From DATLGB01 sp963726825 (GTDB taxonomy: Bacteria > Actinomycetota > Thermoleophilia > Solirubrobacterales > Solirubrobacteraceae), in assembly GCA_963726825.1 (NCBI GenBank), contig CAVSDT010000001.1, forward strand, positions 930,001 through 994,000: a stretch of DNA of 64,000 nt, written 5' to 3'. A program made the position numbers and the translations under genes. Of the stretch, positions 50,247 to 59,088 are shown in pieces. Position 1 is the stretch's first letter. Every line of letters begins with the position of its first letter. The notes under the pieces are model-generated. The model saw only the letters and a list, made by a program, of their open reading frames with translations, had not been told where the DNA came from and searched no databases.

Positions 50247-51026
50247 ATGCCCGAGTACGACGCCTTCGGCCGACCCGTCGGGGAGGACCCGCTCGCCGAG
50301 CAGGGGTGGCGCAGCGGCTCGTCGCCCCCGGCACCGGCGTCGCCCGCCCCCGGACCCGGACCCACGCCCGCACCGCCCGCGCCACCGGCAGGCCGTCGTC
50401 ACCGTGGCAATGCGCTGCGCGGCCTCGCCGCGTGGGGCGTCGCCGTCGCCGTCCTGGGCGTGGTCGGGGTGATCGCGCTGGGCCTGGTGGGGGCGGTGTC
50501 GGAGACCGTGGACTCCGCGCACGACACGCTCAAGGGCCTCGGCGGCCCGATCCGGGCCCCGACCGCCTTCCCCGGCTCAGACGCCGAGGACACCGGCCCC
50601 AGGCCGGGTCCGTCGCTGCTGACGACCGGCGGCCTCACGCGCGGCAAGGCCGCGTTGCGCCGCGCGGCCCCGGGACGCATCCGCACCTTCCGCGTCGAGG
50701 CCGCCCGCATCGACCTCCAGGCCGTTCGGCGTGGCCGCACGCGCATCGCCCAGTACCAGCGCGGTGCCGGCGCCGCCCGCGTGATCGCCACGGTCTCGAC
50801 CGGATCGGCCGTGTCGACGATGGCCTACCGCGAGATCGACGTGCGGGCACCGCGGCGGCTGATCGCGGCCGGCGCCCGGCGGCTCGGCAAGGCCCGCGAC
50901 CGGGTCACCTACCTCGTGGCCACCCGCGGCCTCGGGGACGGCATCAGCTGGACGGCGTTCTGGCGTGACGGCGATCTCGCCCGCGGCGACGCGCGCGGGC
51001 GCCTCACGGACGTCCACCGCGGCTGA
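50247..51026 (+). CDS. single-pass membrane protein of unknown function
   Basis: A 259-residue protein with a Pro/Gly/Ser-rich cytoplasmic start (residues 1-50), one transmembrane helix (about 58-84, AAWGVAVAVLGVVGVIALGL), and an extracytoplasmic domain with strands GRIRTFRVEAARIDLQAVRR and RGAGAARVIATVSTGSAVST. No family recognised. It ends four bases before the stop of rmlB on the opposite strand. Confidence 0.75.
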   Translation: MPEYDAFGRPVGEDPLAEQGWRSGSSPPAPASPAPGPGPTPAPPAPPAGRRHRGNALRGLAAWGVAVAVLGVVGVIALGLVGAVSETVDSAHDTLKGLGGPIRAPTAFPGSDAEDTGPRPGPSLLTTGGLTRGKAALRRAAPGRIRTFRVEAARIDLQAVRRGRTRIAQYQRGAGAARVIATVSTGSAVSTMAYREIDVRAPRRLIAAGARRLGKARDRVTYLVATRGLGDGISWTAFWRDGDLARGDARGRLTDVHRG

Positions 51027-51029
51027 GGC

Positions 51030-52017
51030 TCAGCCGAGGGCGCTGCCGTACTGGCGCTCGTAGTAGGCGCGGTAGTCGCCGGAGCGGATCGGCTCCCACC
51101 AGTCGGTGCGCTCCTGGTACCAGCGGACGGTGTCCTCGAGGCCCTGCTGGAAGGAGACGCGGGGCTCCCAGCCGAGGTCGCGGACCTTCTGGCTCGAGAG
51201 GGAGTAGCGGACGTCGTGGCCGGGGCGGTCGGTGACGTAGGTGAGCAGGTCGGGGGAGGCACCGGTCAGGCTGATGATGCGCTGCACGACCTCGAGGTTG
51301 GCGCACTCGTCGGGGCCGCCGGCGTTGTAGACCTCGCCGGGCTTGCCGTGCTCGAGGACGTGGCCGATGGCGCGGCCGAAGTCGGTGGCGTGGATCCAGT
51401 TGCGGACCTGCTGGCCGTTGCCGTAGACGGGCAGCTTGTCGCCGTGGATCGCGTTGAGGATCATCAGCGGGATCAGCTTCTCGGGGTACTGGAACGGCCC
51501 GTAGTTGTTGGAGCCGCGCACGATCACGGTCTCCATCCCGTAGGTCTCGTGGTAGCCGCCGACGAGCAGGTCCGCCCCGGCCTTGGTGGCGGAGTAGGGG
51601 CTCGACGGGTTCAGCGGCGAGGACTCGGTGAAGGTGCCCTCGTCGATGGAGCCGTAGACCTCGTCGGTGGAGACCTGCAGGTAGCGCACGCCGGCGACCC
51701 GGGCGGCTTCCAGCAGCGTGTAGGTGCCCAGCGCGTGGGTCTTGACGAACGCGTCGGGCTCGGCGATCGAGCGATCGACGTGCGTCTCGGCGGCGAAGTT
51801 GACGATCGCGTCGACGCCGTCGAGTGCGCGACTTCACCGCATCGGCGTCCTCGATCGCGCCGTGGATGAACTGGTGCTCGACGTCGGCGAGGTTCTCGCG
51901 CCGGCCGGCGTAGGTGAGCTTGTCGAGCACCACGACCTCGTCGCCGTGCTCGGCCACCCGGATGCGGGCGAAGTTGGAGCCGATGAACCCGGCTCCACCA
52001 CAGACCAACAGCTTCAT
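51030..52017 (-). CDS. rmlB: dTDP-glucose 4,6-dehydratase (apparent +1 frameshift)
   Basis: An RmlB short-chain dehydrogenase/reductase of about 328 residues, interrupted by one extra base. The first frame (ATG 52017) reads MKLLVCGGAGFIGSNFARIR, the NAD-binding GxxGxxG, then VVLDKLTYAGRRENLADVEH to DADAVKS. The second frame continues ALDGVDAIVNFAAETHVDRS, LQVSTDEVYGSIDEG (catalytic Asp-Glu), SPYSATKAGADLL (Tyr-x3-Lys) and VIVRGSNNYGP. Dropping the C at 51828 joins them. It converts dTDP-glucose to the 4-keto-6-deoxy sugar. It is third in an ATGA-coupled rmlA-rmlD-rmlB operon. An error in the sequence is likely, given an otherwise intact operon. Confidence 0.9.
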
Positions 52018-52865
52018 CCAACGACCTCCGAGGACGCTTGCAGGTGGGCGGCGAGACCGGCTCGCCAGGAGGGCAGCCGCGGCGCGTCATCACGCTCGGT
52101 CGCCAGGACGGAGTAGGGGGGACGCGGCGCCTTGGCCGCGAACGAGGCGCTGTCGGTGGGCTTGAGCGCGACGTCGGCACCGGTGGCCTCGAACGTCGCC
52201 GCGGCGAGGTCGAACCACGTGCAGTCGCCCGCCCCGGCGACATGGAGCGTGCCGGTCAGGCCGCGCTCGGCGATCTCCACGAGCGCCGCGGCGAGGTGGC
52301 CGGTGTAGGTCGGGCAGCCGCGCTGGTCGTCGACGACCGACAGCTCGTCGCGCTCGCTGCCGAGGCGGCGCATCGTGTCGACGAAGTTGGAGCCGTGCGG
52401 TCCGAAGACCCAGGCGGTGCGCACGATCACCGAGCGCGGGTTGCCCTCGCGCACGGCCTGCTCGCCGGCGAGCTTGGAGCGCCCGTAGGCCGTGGCGGGG
52501 GGCGCCGCGACGGGATCGGACTCGACGTAGGGGCGCTCGGCGTCCCCGGCGAAGACGTAGTCGGTGGAGACCTGGACGATCAGGGCGCCGGCGTCGCCCG
52601 CGGCGCGGGCCAGCAGTCCGGCGGCCGCGGCGTTGACCGCGGTGGCGTCCCCCTCCGCGTCCTCGGCGCCGTCGACGTCCGTCCACGCGGCGCAGTTGAC
52701 GACCGCGGCGGGCCGGGCGTCGAGCACCGCGTGGCGGACGGCGTCGGGATCGGTGATGTCGAGCTCGCGGCGGGTGAGCGCGAGGACCTCGTGGCCGGCC
52801 GACTCGGCGGCGGCCACGACGTCCCGGCCGAGCATCCCGCCCGCTCCGGTGACGAGGAGCTTCAT
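52014..52865 (-). CDS. rmlD: dTDP-4-dehydrorhamnose reductase
   Basis: A 283-residue extended SDR enzyme that reduces dTDP-4-keto-rhamnose to dTDP-L-rhamnose. It has MKLLVTGAGGMLGRDVVAAA (NADPH fold), PAAVVNCAAWTDVDGAEDAE, VNAAAAGLLARAAGDAGALI, QVSTDYVFAG, AYGRSKLAGEQAV (Tyr-x3-Lys), VIVRTAWVFG and RGCPTYTGHLA, all RmlD hallmarks. ATG 52865 overlaps the rmlA stop (ATGA) and its own stop overlaps the rmlB start the same way. No rmlC epimerase lies alongside. Confidence 0.94.
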   Translation of the reverse strand: MKLLVTGAGGMLGRDVVAAAESAGHEVLALTRRELDITDPDAVRHAVLDARPAAVVNCAAWTDVDGAEDAEGDATAVNAAAAGLLARAAGDAGALIVQVSTDYVFAGDAERPYVESDPVAAPPATAYGRSKLAGEQAVREGNPRSVIVRTAWVFGPHGSNFVDTMRRLGSERDELSVVDDQRGCPTYTGHLAAALVEIAERGLTGTLHVAGAGDCTWFDLAAATFEATGADVALKPTDSASFAAKAPRPPYSVLATERDDAPRLPSWRAGLAAHLQASSEVVG

Positions 52866-53941
52866 AGGATGGAGATCTCCGAGTTGTCGCCGACCATGAA
52901 GCGGTAGGCGCGCGGCTGGCGCTGGTCGCGGGCGATCCTGACGTCCTTGCCGAGCAGGGAGGACTCCATCCGGCCGTCGAGGCCGATGACGCTCGAGCCC
53001 TCCAGCAGGATCGAGTGCTCGACCTCGGCGGACTCCACCACGCAGGAGTCGCCGATCGCGGTGTAGGGGCCGATGTAGGCGTCGCGCACGACGGCGCCGG
53101 CGCCGATCACGGCGGGGCCGCGGACGGTGGCGCGCTCGAGCACCGCGCCGGCCTCGACGATCACGCGGCCGTCGACCTGGGAATCGGTGAGGGTGCCCTC
53201 GACGCGGCGGTCGATCGTCTCGAGGATCAGCCGGTTGGCCTCGAGCATGTCGGCCAGGCGGCCGGTGTCCTTCCACCAGCCGCGCACGACGTGGCTCTCG
53301 ACCTGGTGGTCGTTGTCGACGAGCCACTGGATCGCGTCGGTGATCTCGAGCTCCCCGCGCGGGGACGGCTCGATCGACTTCGCCGCCGTGTGGATCAGCG
53401 GCGTGAACATGTACACGCCGACCAGCGCGAGATCGCTCGGCGGGTCCTTGGGCTTCTCCACCAGCCGGACGATCGACTTGCCGTCGGCGTCGAGCTGCGC
53501 CACCCCGTAGTTCTCGGGATCGGGGACCTGCGTGAGCAGGATCAGCGCCTGCGGCCCGTTGGCCTGGAAGGCCTGGACCAGCTCCGTCATCCCGCCCTGG
53601 AGCAGGTTGTCGCCGAGGTACATCACGAACGGCGCGTCGCCGAGGAACGGCTCGGCCGTCAGCACCGCGTGCGCGAGGCCCGCCGGCTCGTCCTGGACGA
53701 TGTAGGTCAGCCGCACGCCGAAGAGCGACCCGTCACCGGCCGCCGCGCGGATGTCGTCGCCCGTCTCGGGGGAGATGATGATCCCGATCTCGGAGATCCC
53801 CGCCCGCGCCATCGCCTCGATGCCGAAGAACAGCACCGGCTTGTTGGCCACCGGCACCAGCTGCTTGGCCGACGTGTACGTGATCGGCCGCAACCGGGTG
53901 CCACGGCCACCGGAGAGGATCAGGCCCTTGAGGTCCGCCAT
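52862..53941 (-). CDS. rmlA: glucose-1-phosphate thymidylyltransferase, long form
   Basis: A 359-residue nucleotidyltransferase: MADLKGLILSGGRGTRLRPI (signature GGxGTRLRP), SAKQLVPVANKPVLFF, IGIIISPETGDDIRAA, FVMYLGDNLLQGGM and VVRGWWKDTGRLADMLEANR. Residues about 245-355 form a left-handed beta-helix tail (VIVEAGAVLERATVRGPAVI), the feature of the long RmlA/StrD-like group. It makes dTDP-glucose (or a related sugar nucleotide). First gene of the rmlA-D-B operon; ATG 53941 is 21 bases from the histidine-kinase stop on the same strand, so the kinase could be upstream in the transcript. Confidence 0.94.
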   Translation of the reverse strand: MADLKGLILSGGRGTRLRPITYTSAKQLVPVANKPVLFFGIEAMARAGISEIGIIISPETGDDIRAAAGDGSLFGVRLTYIVQDEPAGLAHAVLTAEPFLGDAPFVMYLGDNLLQGGMTELVQAFQANGPQALILLTQVPDPENYGVAQLDADGKSIVRLVEKPKDPPSDLALVGVYMFTPLIHTAAKSIEPSPRGELEITDAIQWLVDNDHQVESHVVRGWWKDTGRLADMLEANRLILETIDRRVEGTLTDSQVDGRVIVEAGAVLERATVRGPAVIGAGAVVRDAYIGPYTAIGDSCVVESAEVEHSILLEGSSVIGLDGRMESSLLGKDVRIARDQRQPRAYRFMVGDNSEISIL

Positions 53942-53962
53942 GGGCGCCGACCCTACAAGCCC

Positions 53963-55342
53963 CTAGTCGAGCCGTGCGAGCGGCAGCCGCAGCTCCAGCA
54001 CGCATCCGCCCGCGTCGTCGGCGCCCGCGGTGATGGTGCCGTCCTGCGCCTCGGCAAGGCGCAGGGCGACGAACAGCGCGAGCCCCTCGCCCTCGCCCTC
54101 CCCGCCGAGGCCGTCGGCCGCCGCGGCCGGGTCGGCGCCGCCGCGGACCTCGAACGCGACGCTCATCGCGTCGGGCCGCAGGTGGATCGTCACGGGCTCG
54201 CTCCCGCGCATGGCCGCGCGCGCGAGCGTGGTCAGCATCTGGTCCAGCCGGGCGGGGTCGGCGTAGACCCAGACGGGGCCCTCGGGCGCCTCGACGGTCA
54301 CCCGCACCGTGGAGGCGAGGGCGGTCGCGACGGTGTCGGCGGCGCCACGCGCGGACGTCGGGCCGATCTCCAGCCGCAACGGGCGGTCGGTGCGCAGGTC
54401 GGCGAAGTCCCCGAACTGCCGGATCAGCAGGCGCAGCTGGTGCAGCTCCCGGCCCATCGCGGCGTACGCATGGGCGCGCCGCTCCGGCGACAGGTCACGG
54501 TGCGGGCCCAGCCACTCGTGCAGGCCCGCCATCACCCCCAGCGGCGTGTTGAGCTCGTGCGAGGCGGAGGCGATCAGCCGCTCGCGCTCCGTCGCGGCGT
54601 CGGCCAGGGCCACGGCGGCCTGGAGGCGCCCCGTGCGCTCGCGCGCGTAGAACGCGAGCAGGACCGTGGGCGGGATGAGGAGCAGGTAGGCGTAGTGAAA
54701 CGGCGCGGCCTGGGTGGCGAGGGCGGCGAGCAGGCCGAGCGGGGAGAGGAGCGCGTCGATGCCCGGCGACAGCAGCAGGTCGCGCAGGGGCGGCATGTCC
54801 ACCGAGCCCCGCGCCAGCCACTCGCTCAGGAGGCCGAAGCCGAGGTCGAAGACCACCTGCGCCGCGAGCGCCGCGAGGTACAGGGGCCAGTCGCCGTAGC
54901 TCGGCCCGCCCGCGCCACCGAGCTCCAGGACGAGCGCCGGGCCGATCGCGAACCAGCACGACCCGGGCAGGAGCAGCAGCCGGTCGGGGTGCACCCGGCC
55001 GCGCACGACGTCCGGCAGCCGGCCGGCGATCCACGCACCGCACACCAGCAGCGGCACCCAGCCGACGGGCAGCAGGAGCAGCATCGGCACGAACGCGAGC
55101 TGGACGGGGGTCGTGTAGCCGAAGCCGATGACGATCTGCACGCGGACGGCGGCGGCGAAGAGGACGACCAGGAGGATCGCGGTTGAGACGGGCCAGGCGC
55201 GGTCGTCGGTGGCGAGCACGCCGAGGGCGACGGCGGCGACGAGGAACCCGGCGTTGACCGGCGCCTCGGCCAGCCGGCGCCGCCGGTCCATCGGCTGCGC
55301 AGCGCTCGGCGCGCCCGTGCGGAGCTGCGGCGTCTCACCCAC
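53963..55342 (-). CDS. membrane histidine kinase with divergent ATPase domain
   Basis: A 459-residue kinase. About seven hydrophobic helices occupy residues 28-220 (QLAFVPMLLLLPVGWVPLLV, FGLLSEWLARGSVD), similar to a MASE-like sensor region. A HisKA helix pair follows with H-box ASASHELNTPLGVMAGLHEW, then an ATP-binding region that is poorly conserved: no clear N-box Asn-x4-Asn or D-x-G-x-G, only a late GLALFVALRLAEAQDGTI. It may have weak kinase activity or act mainly as phosphatase. The start is GTG 55342. No response regulator is in the same operon; the receiver gene at 56074 and the NarL-type gene at 59089 are the nearest candidates. Confidence 0.82.
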   Translation of the reverse strand: MGETPQLRTGAPSAAQPMDRRRRLAEAPVNAGFLVAAVALGVLATDDRAWPVSTAILLVVLFAAAVRVQIVIGFGYTTPVQLAFVPMLLLLPVGWVPLLVCGAWIAGRLPDVVRGRVHPDRLLLLPGSCWFAIGPALVLELGGAGGPSYGDWPLYLAALAAQVVFDLGFGLLSEWLARGSVDMPPLRDLLLSPGIDALLSPLGLLAALATQAAPFHYAYLLLIPPTVLLAFYARERTGRLQAAVALADAATERERLIASASHELNTPLGVMAGLHEWLGPHRDLSPERRAHAYAAMGRELHQLRLLIRQFGDFADLRTDRPLRLEIGPTSARGAADTVATALASTVRVTVEAPEGPVWVYADPARLDQMLTTLARAAMRGSEPVTIHLRPDAMSVAFEVRGGADPAAAADGLGGEGEGEGLALFVALRLAEAQDGTITAGADDAGGCVLELRLPLARLD

Positions 55343-55452
55343 GCGCGCATCCTCCCAGGTGGACGGACGTCGGACTGTCGGTCCGGATCCCTCATGCCGA
55401 TGGTGGCCGTGCGCCAGTCCACGGTGCCCATCCAGTCCAAGGAGTCCACCCC

Positions 55453-56064
55453 ATGTCCCGCAGGTCCAACGCCCTCCTCGCGGCGGTCGCCACGCTGCTC
55501 GTGTCCGTCGTCGCCGCCGTCCCCGCCTCCGCAGGTGTCCTCGTCTCCTCGGCCCCCGACTGCGACAACGGCCAGACGTCCCAGCCGTTTCGTCCCTGGC
55601 TGGACCCCGCGCAGTACTTCCTCGCCCCCGACGGCGGCTTCGAGGCCGACGCCGCGGACTGGAGCCTCGACGGCGCGTCCGTCGTCGCCGGCAACCAGGG
55701 CTTCGGCGTCGGCGGCGCTGCCCTCGCGCTGCCCGCCGGCGCGAGCGCGACCTCCCCGACCTTCTGCGTCGGCCTCGAGCACCCCACCGCCCGCTTCTTC
55801 GTCCGCCGCACCAGCGGCTCCGCCCTGCGGTCGGCCCTGCGCGTCGAGGCCCGCTTCGAGCTCGCCACCGGCGCCGTCACGACGCTGCCGGTCGGGGTCG
55901 TCACCGCGGGCTCGAGCTGGCAGCCGTCCCCGGTCGCACCCCTCATCGGCAACCTGCTGGCGCTGCTGCCGGGCGAGCACACGCCGGCGCAGCTGCGCTT
56001 CAGCGCCGAGGGCGGGTCGTTCGAGATCGACGACGTCTACGTCGACCCCTACGGGCGCGGGTAG
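55453..56064 (+). CDS. secreted protein of unknown function
   Basis: A 203-residue protein with signal peptide MSRRSNALLAAVATLLVSVV and likely cleavage after ASA near residue 27. The mature region starts DCDNGQTSQPFRPWLDPAQY and contains FEADAADWSLDGASVVAGNQ and FSAEGGSFEIDDVYVDPYGR, the pattern of the jelly-roll carbohydrate-binding-like secreted proteins frequent in this lineage; two Cys are present. AAGGAG lies 9 bases before the ATG. It is followed after 9 bases by a receiver-domain gene, probably co-transcribed by position. Confidence 0.78.
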   Translation: MSRRSNALLAAVATLLVSVVAAVPASAGVLVSSAPDCDNGQTSQPFRPWLDPAQYFLAPDGGFEADAADWSLDGASVVAGNQGFGVGGAALALPAGASATSPTFCVGLEHPTARFFVRRTSGSALRSALRVEARFELATGAVTTLPVGVVTAGSSWQPSPVAPLIGNLLALLPGEHTPAQLRFSAEGGSFEIDDVYVDPYGRG

Positions 56065-56073
56065 GGTCGGCGC

Positions 56074-56427
56074 ATGGTGCTGCTCGTCGACGACGAGGCG
56101 GACGTCCGCTTCATGCTGTCCCTCTACCTCGAGGACGACGGCGTGGCGTTCGAGGAGGCGTCCTCGGGGGCGGCCGCGCTGGAGCTCGCCGCCGAGCGCG
56201 ACTACGACCTGATCCTGCTCGACCAGCGGATGCCGCCGGGCCCCGACGGGATCGACGTCGCCGAGGCGCTGCGCGAACGGGGCGACACCACCCCCGTCGT
56301 GCTCTACTCGGCCTACCTGGACCCTGCGGTGGCCGGCCGCGCCCAGGCCCTGCAGCTGCGCACCGTCGACAAGGGCGAGCCGGACCGCCTGGTCGCCGCC
56401 GTCCGGCAGCTGCTGCAGGCCGCGTGA
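56074..56427 (+). CDS. single-domain response regulator (receiver)
   Basis: A 117-residue CheY-like protein consisting only of a receiver domain. The acidic pocket is Asp6/Asp7 (VLLVDDEAD), the phospho-acceptor Asp50 (LILLDQRMPPG), the switch Ser79 (VVLYSAY) and the conserved Lys100 (TVDKGE). With no output domain it would act by protein-protein contact or as a phosphate shuttle. It lies 9 bases after a secreted-protein gene and diverges in orientation from the nearby histidine kinase at 53963-55342. Confidence 0.9.
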   Translation: MVLLVDDEADVRFMLSLYLEDDGVAFEEASSGAAALELAAERDYDLILLDQRMPPGPDGIDVAEALRERGDTTPVVLYSAYLDPAVAGRAQALQLRTVDKGEPDRLVAAVRQLLQAA

Positions 56428-56452
56428 GATCGGGGCCGGCCGGCCGGCGCCG

Positions 56453-56908
56453 TCAGAGCTTGCGGTGATCCCACGAGGCCCGGTGGGTCTCGTGGAACTC
56501 CAGCGCGACGCGCTTCGGGGCCTGCGCGCGCAGGGCAGCCAGTGCCGGGCCCTCCGGCTCGGCGCCGCCGTAGCGACGGGCGAGGTCGATCCCGACGCCG
56601 AGCGTCGTGTCGAGGTCGTCATGGAGGCTGACCGCCGTCTCGAGCATCACGCCGCGCAGGAGGTCGTAGCGGTCGCGGCCCGCCTCGACCTGCAGCGTCG
56701 CGCGCGGGTCGCGGCGCAGGTTGACGACCTTCTGGGACCTGCTGAACGTCCACGCCCAGATGGTGCCCTCGCGCACGACGTACCAGAGCGGCATCAGGTG
56801 CGGGAGCCCGCGCGGCCCGTGCGTGGCGACGGTGACGATGCGCTCCTCGTCGAGGAAGACGCCGACCTCGTCCGCGGTCATCTCGATGGCGGCGCGGCGG
56901 GTGGCCAT
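56453..56908 (-). CDS. pyridoxamine-5'-phosphate-oxidase-like flavin/F420-binding protein
   Basis: A 151-residue split-barrel protein of the PPOX class: VGVFLDEERIVTVATHGPRG, LPHLMPLWYVVREGTIWAWT (flavin/F420-binding strand pair), SRSQKVVNLRRDPRATLQVE, then a C-terminal helix. The sequence resembles F420- or FMN-dependent reductases and haem-degrading relatives in actinobacteria; the cofactor cannot be decided. ATG 56908 overlaps by one base the stop of the WYL gene (TGATG), so it is translated with that regulator. Confidence 0.85.
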   Translation of the reverse strand: MATRRAAIEMTADEVGVFLDEERIVTVATHGPRGLPHLMPLWYVVREGTIWAWTFSRSQKVVNLRRDPRATLQVEAGRDRYDLLRGVMLETAVSLHDDLDTTLGVGIDLARRYGGAEPEGPALAALRAQAPKRVALEFHETHRASWDHRKL

Positions 56909-58980
56909 CAGGCCACGAGCAGGGACTCCGCGGCGGCGAGGACCGCGCTGCGCAGGTCCGCGGGCTCGAGCACGACGGCGTCACCCGCCTCCTTGAGGAC
57001 CTCCTTGACGAGGTAGCCCTCGCCCTTGAAGGACCAGGCGACGACGATCGAGCCGTCGGCGAGCTCGGCCACGACGGTGCGCTCCTCGCGCACCCAGCGC
57101 GCCTGCTCGGCGGAGATCCACACGTGCGCGACGCGCGAGCCGCCGACCTCGCCGGTGCGCGGCCAGCCCTCGATGTCGGCGACGGGGTCAAGATCCTGGC
57201 GCGGCTCGTAGGTCGTGTCGGAGATGACCGCGTGCTCGATGCGGTCCAGCCGGAAGTGGCGTGTGGCGTCCTTCTCCGGGTCCCAGGCCGAGATGTACCA
57301 GCCCTCGCGGCCGTTGATGAGCGCGTAGGGCTCGATGGTGCGGTCGGTGGCGTCGCCCTTGGCGTCGTGGTAGCGCAACTCGAGCAGCCGGCGGTCCTCG
57401 ATCGCCTGGGTGACCAGGCGCGCGTGGCGCGAGTCGTCCCCTGCGGCGGTGGTGACGTGCAGGCCCTCGCCGACGGGATCCTCGCCGAGGGCGGCGACGA
57501 TCTTCACGCGGGCGGAGTCCAGCGCGCCGGCGGGCAGGTGGTCGCCGATCAGGTCGATGGCGGCCACGAGCGCCTTGGCCTCGATGGGCAGCAGCCGGGC
57601 CGGGCGGTCGAACGTGTCGGAGTAGGGCTCCGTGTCGACCTCGATCAGCCCGCCGGGGACGATCTCCGCGTAGAGCACGTACGTGCCGCCACCGAAGTTG
57701 ACGACGTTGAGGACGTTCATGTCCTCCTTGAGCTCCTGCTCGGACATCTGCAGCGTCTCGAGCACCTCCGCGATCGGGATCCGCCGGTTGTCGCGGCCGG
57801 CCTTGATCAGGACGGACGCGAGCGTGACGAGGCGGGCGAAGCGCTCGGGACGGATCGCGGCCTCGGCGCGCGCGGCCCGGCTGCGCGGCTCCGGCTCGGG
57901 TTCGGTCTCGCGCAGGTGGGCGGCGGCGCGGTCGGTGTCGGCACGGGTGATCGCGACGGTGGGCTCACCGCGGTGGGCCTCCACCAGCGCGTCCATGCGG
58001 GCGCGGGCCTCCTCGACCAGCGGCGCCGGGCCGAGGATGCGGACGTGCTCCCCGAAGCCCATCGCCCACGAGATGAGCAGGCGCGGCAGCGCGTAGTCGG
58101 TGCGGAAGACGGCGCCGCCGTCGTCCTCGGCCGGGGCGAACTCGCCGTAGCGGGAGAAGTGGCGCTCGACGTGCCAGGCGATCCGGTCCGAGACCCAGAT
58201 CTCCGCGGTGCCGACGGCGTCGCCCAGCTGCCACGGGATCCGGTTGGCGTACTCGCGCGCGTTGAAGTCCTCCGGGCGCTGGAAGTCGTGCTCGGCCTTC
58301 GTGGCGTAGGCGACCTTGCCCTTGACGCGGTCCAGCCGGAACATCCGCGTCGCCTGGCGCTCGTGCGCGTGGCCGACGAGGTAGAACTGGCCGCCCTCGA
58401 AGAGCAGGTGGTACGGGTCGACACGGCGCGTGGCGGTCTCGTCCGTGGCCATGGTGTGGTACTCGAACTCGATCCGCTTGCGGCGGTAGATCGCGGTGTC
58501 GATCTTGGCGATCCGCTGCGAGACCTCGTGACCGCCGGCCGCGGCGGTGATGCCGAGGCCGACCGTGCGCTGGTGCGGCAGGTCCAGCGGGGAGGGGCGT
58601 CCCCAGGTGATCTGCTGCAGCGCGAGGCGCAGCGGCTCCGCGTAGGCGAACTCGCCGTCGAGGAGGCTGAGGGCCGTCTGGAGGGAGGCGAGCTCCTGGT
58701 CGGTGAACTCGATGGCGGGCAGGTGGAAGGCCTCGCGCGCGAGCGAGTAGTTCTCCTGCTCGGAGAAGCCGTCGGCGGGGCGGTCGACCGAGAGGGTGAT
58801 GCCCAGGTCGCCGAGCTCGGCGCGGTCGGCGTAGAAGCGCCGGGCGAACGCGTCCTCGGTCATGTCGGAGTAGCCCTCGACGTCGCGCCGGATCTCGGTG
58901 GCGGTGACCGGCCGCCGCTCCGCCATCAGGTAGGAGATCAACGACAGCTGGCGGATGAGCTTCTCGGTGTCCTTGGCCAA
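56908..58980 (-). CDS. fused PafB-PafC-type WYL-domain transcriptional regulator
   Basis: A 690-residue protein with two consecutive units, each a winged helix plus WYL domain. Unit 1 has LIRQLSLISYLMAERRPVTA, IRRDVEGYSDMTEDAFARRF, then AIYRRKRIEFEYHTMA and VDPYHLLFEGGQFYLVGHAH. Unit 2 (from about residue 360) has RFARLVTLASVLIKAGRDNR, ELRYHDAKGDATDRTIEPYA and LINGREGWYISAWDPEKDA. In mycobacteria PafB and PafC are separate proteins forming a DNA-damage-response activator; here they are one chain. The start is probably TTG 58980 (LAKDTEKLIRQL). It is divergent from the NarL-type regulator and coupled to the PPOX-like gene. Confidence 0.9.
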   Translation of the reverse strand: MAKDTEKLIRQLSLISYLMAERRPVTATEIRRDVEGYSDMTEDAFARRFYADRAELGDLGITLSVDRPADGFSEQENYSLAREAFHLPAIEFTDQELASLQTALSLLDGEFAYAEPLRLALQQITWGRPSPLDLPHQRTVGLGITAAAGGHEVSQRIAKIDTAIYRRKRIEFEYHTMATDETATRRVDPYHLLFEGGQFYLVGHAHERQATRMFRLDRVKGKVAYATKAEHDFQRPEDFNAREYANRIPWQLGDAVGTAEIWVSDRIAWHVERHFSRYGEFAPAEDDGGAVFRTDYALPRLLISWAMGFGEHVRILGPAPLVEEARARMDALVEAHRGEPTVAITRADTDRAAAHLRETEPEPEPRSRAARAEAAIRPERFARLVTLASVLIKAGRDNRRIPIAEVLETLQMSEQELKEDMNVLNVVNFGGGTYVLYAEIVPGGLIEVDTEPYSDTFDRPARLLPIEAKALVAAIDLIGDHLPAGALDSARVKIVAALGEDPVGEGLHVTTAAGDDSRHARLVTQAIEDRRLLELRYHDAKGDATDRTIEPYALINGREGWYISAWDPEKDATRHFRLDRIEHAVISDTTYEPRQDLDPVADIEGWPRTGEVGGSRVAHVWISAEQARWVREERTVVAELADGSIVVAWSFKGEGYLVKEVLKEAGDAVVLEPADLRSAVLAAAESLLVA

Positions 58981-59088
58981 GGTCGACCAACCATAGACCG
59001 GGCCTTCGAGCGCCGGGACGGGAGGTGGTGATCCGTGCGCTCTTTGCGTGGTTTCGGCACCCGCCCCAGACCGGTAGGGTCCCCCGCG

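Noticed and set aside
39734..51828. Selenocysteine readthrough as the cause of the interrupted genes
   Set aside because: The tRNA-Sec gene made this worth testing, but all three interruptions are +1 frame changes and none is an in-frame TGA.
52014..53327. A longer N-terminus for rmlD extending into rmlA
   Set aside because: RmlD homology begins exactly at MKLLVTGAGG (ATG 52865), which overlaps the rmlA stop as ATGA; the extension is antisense-like low-complexity sequence.
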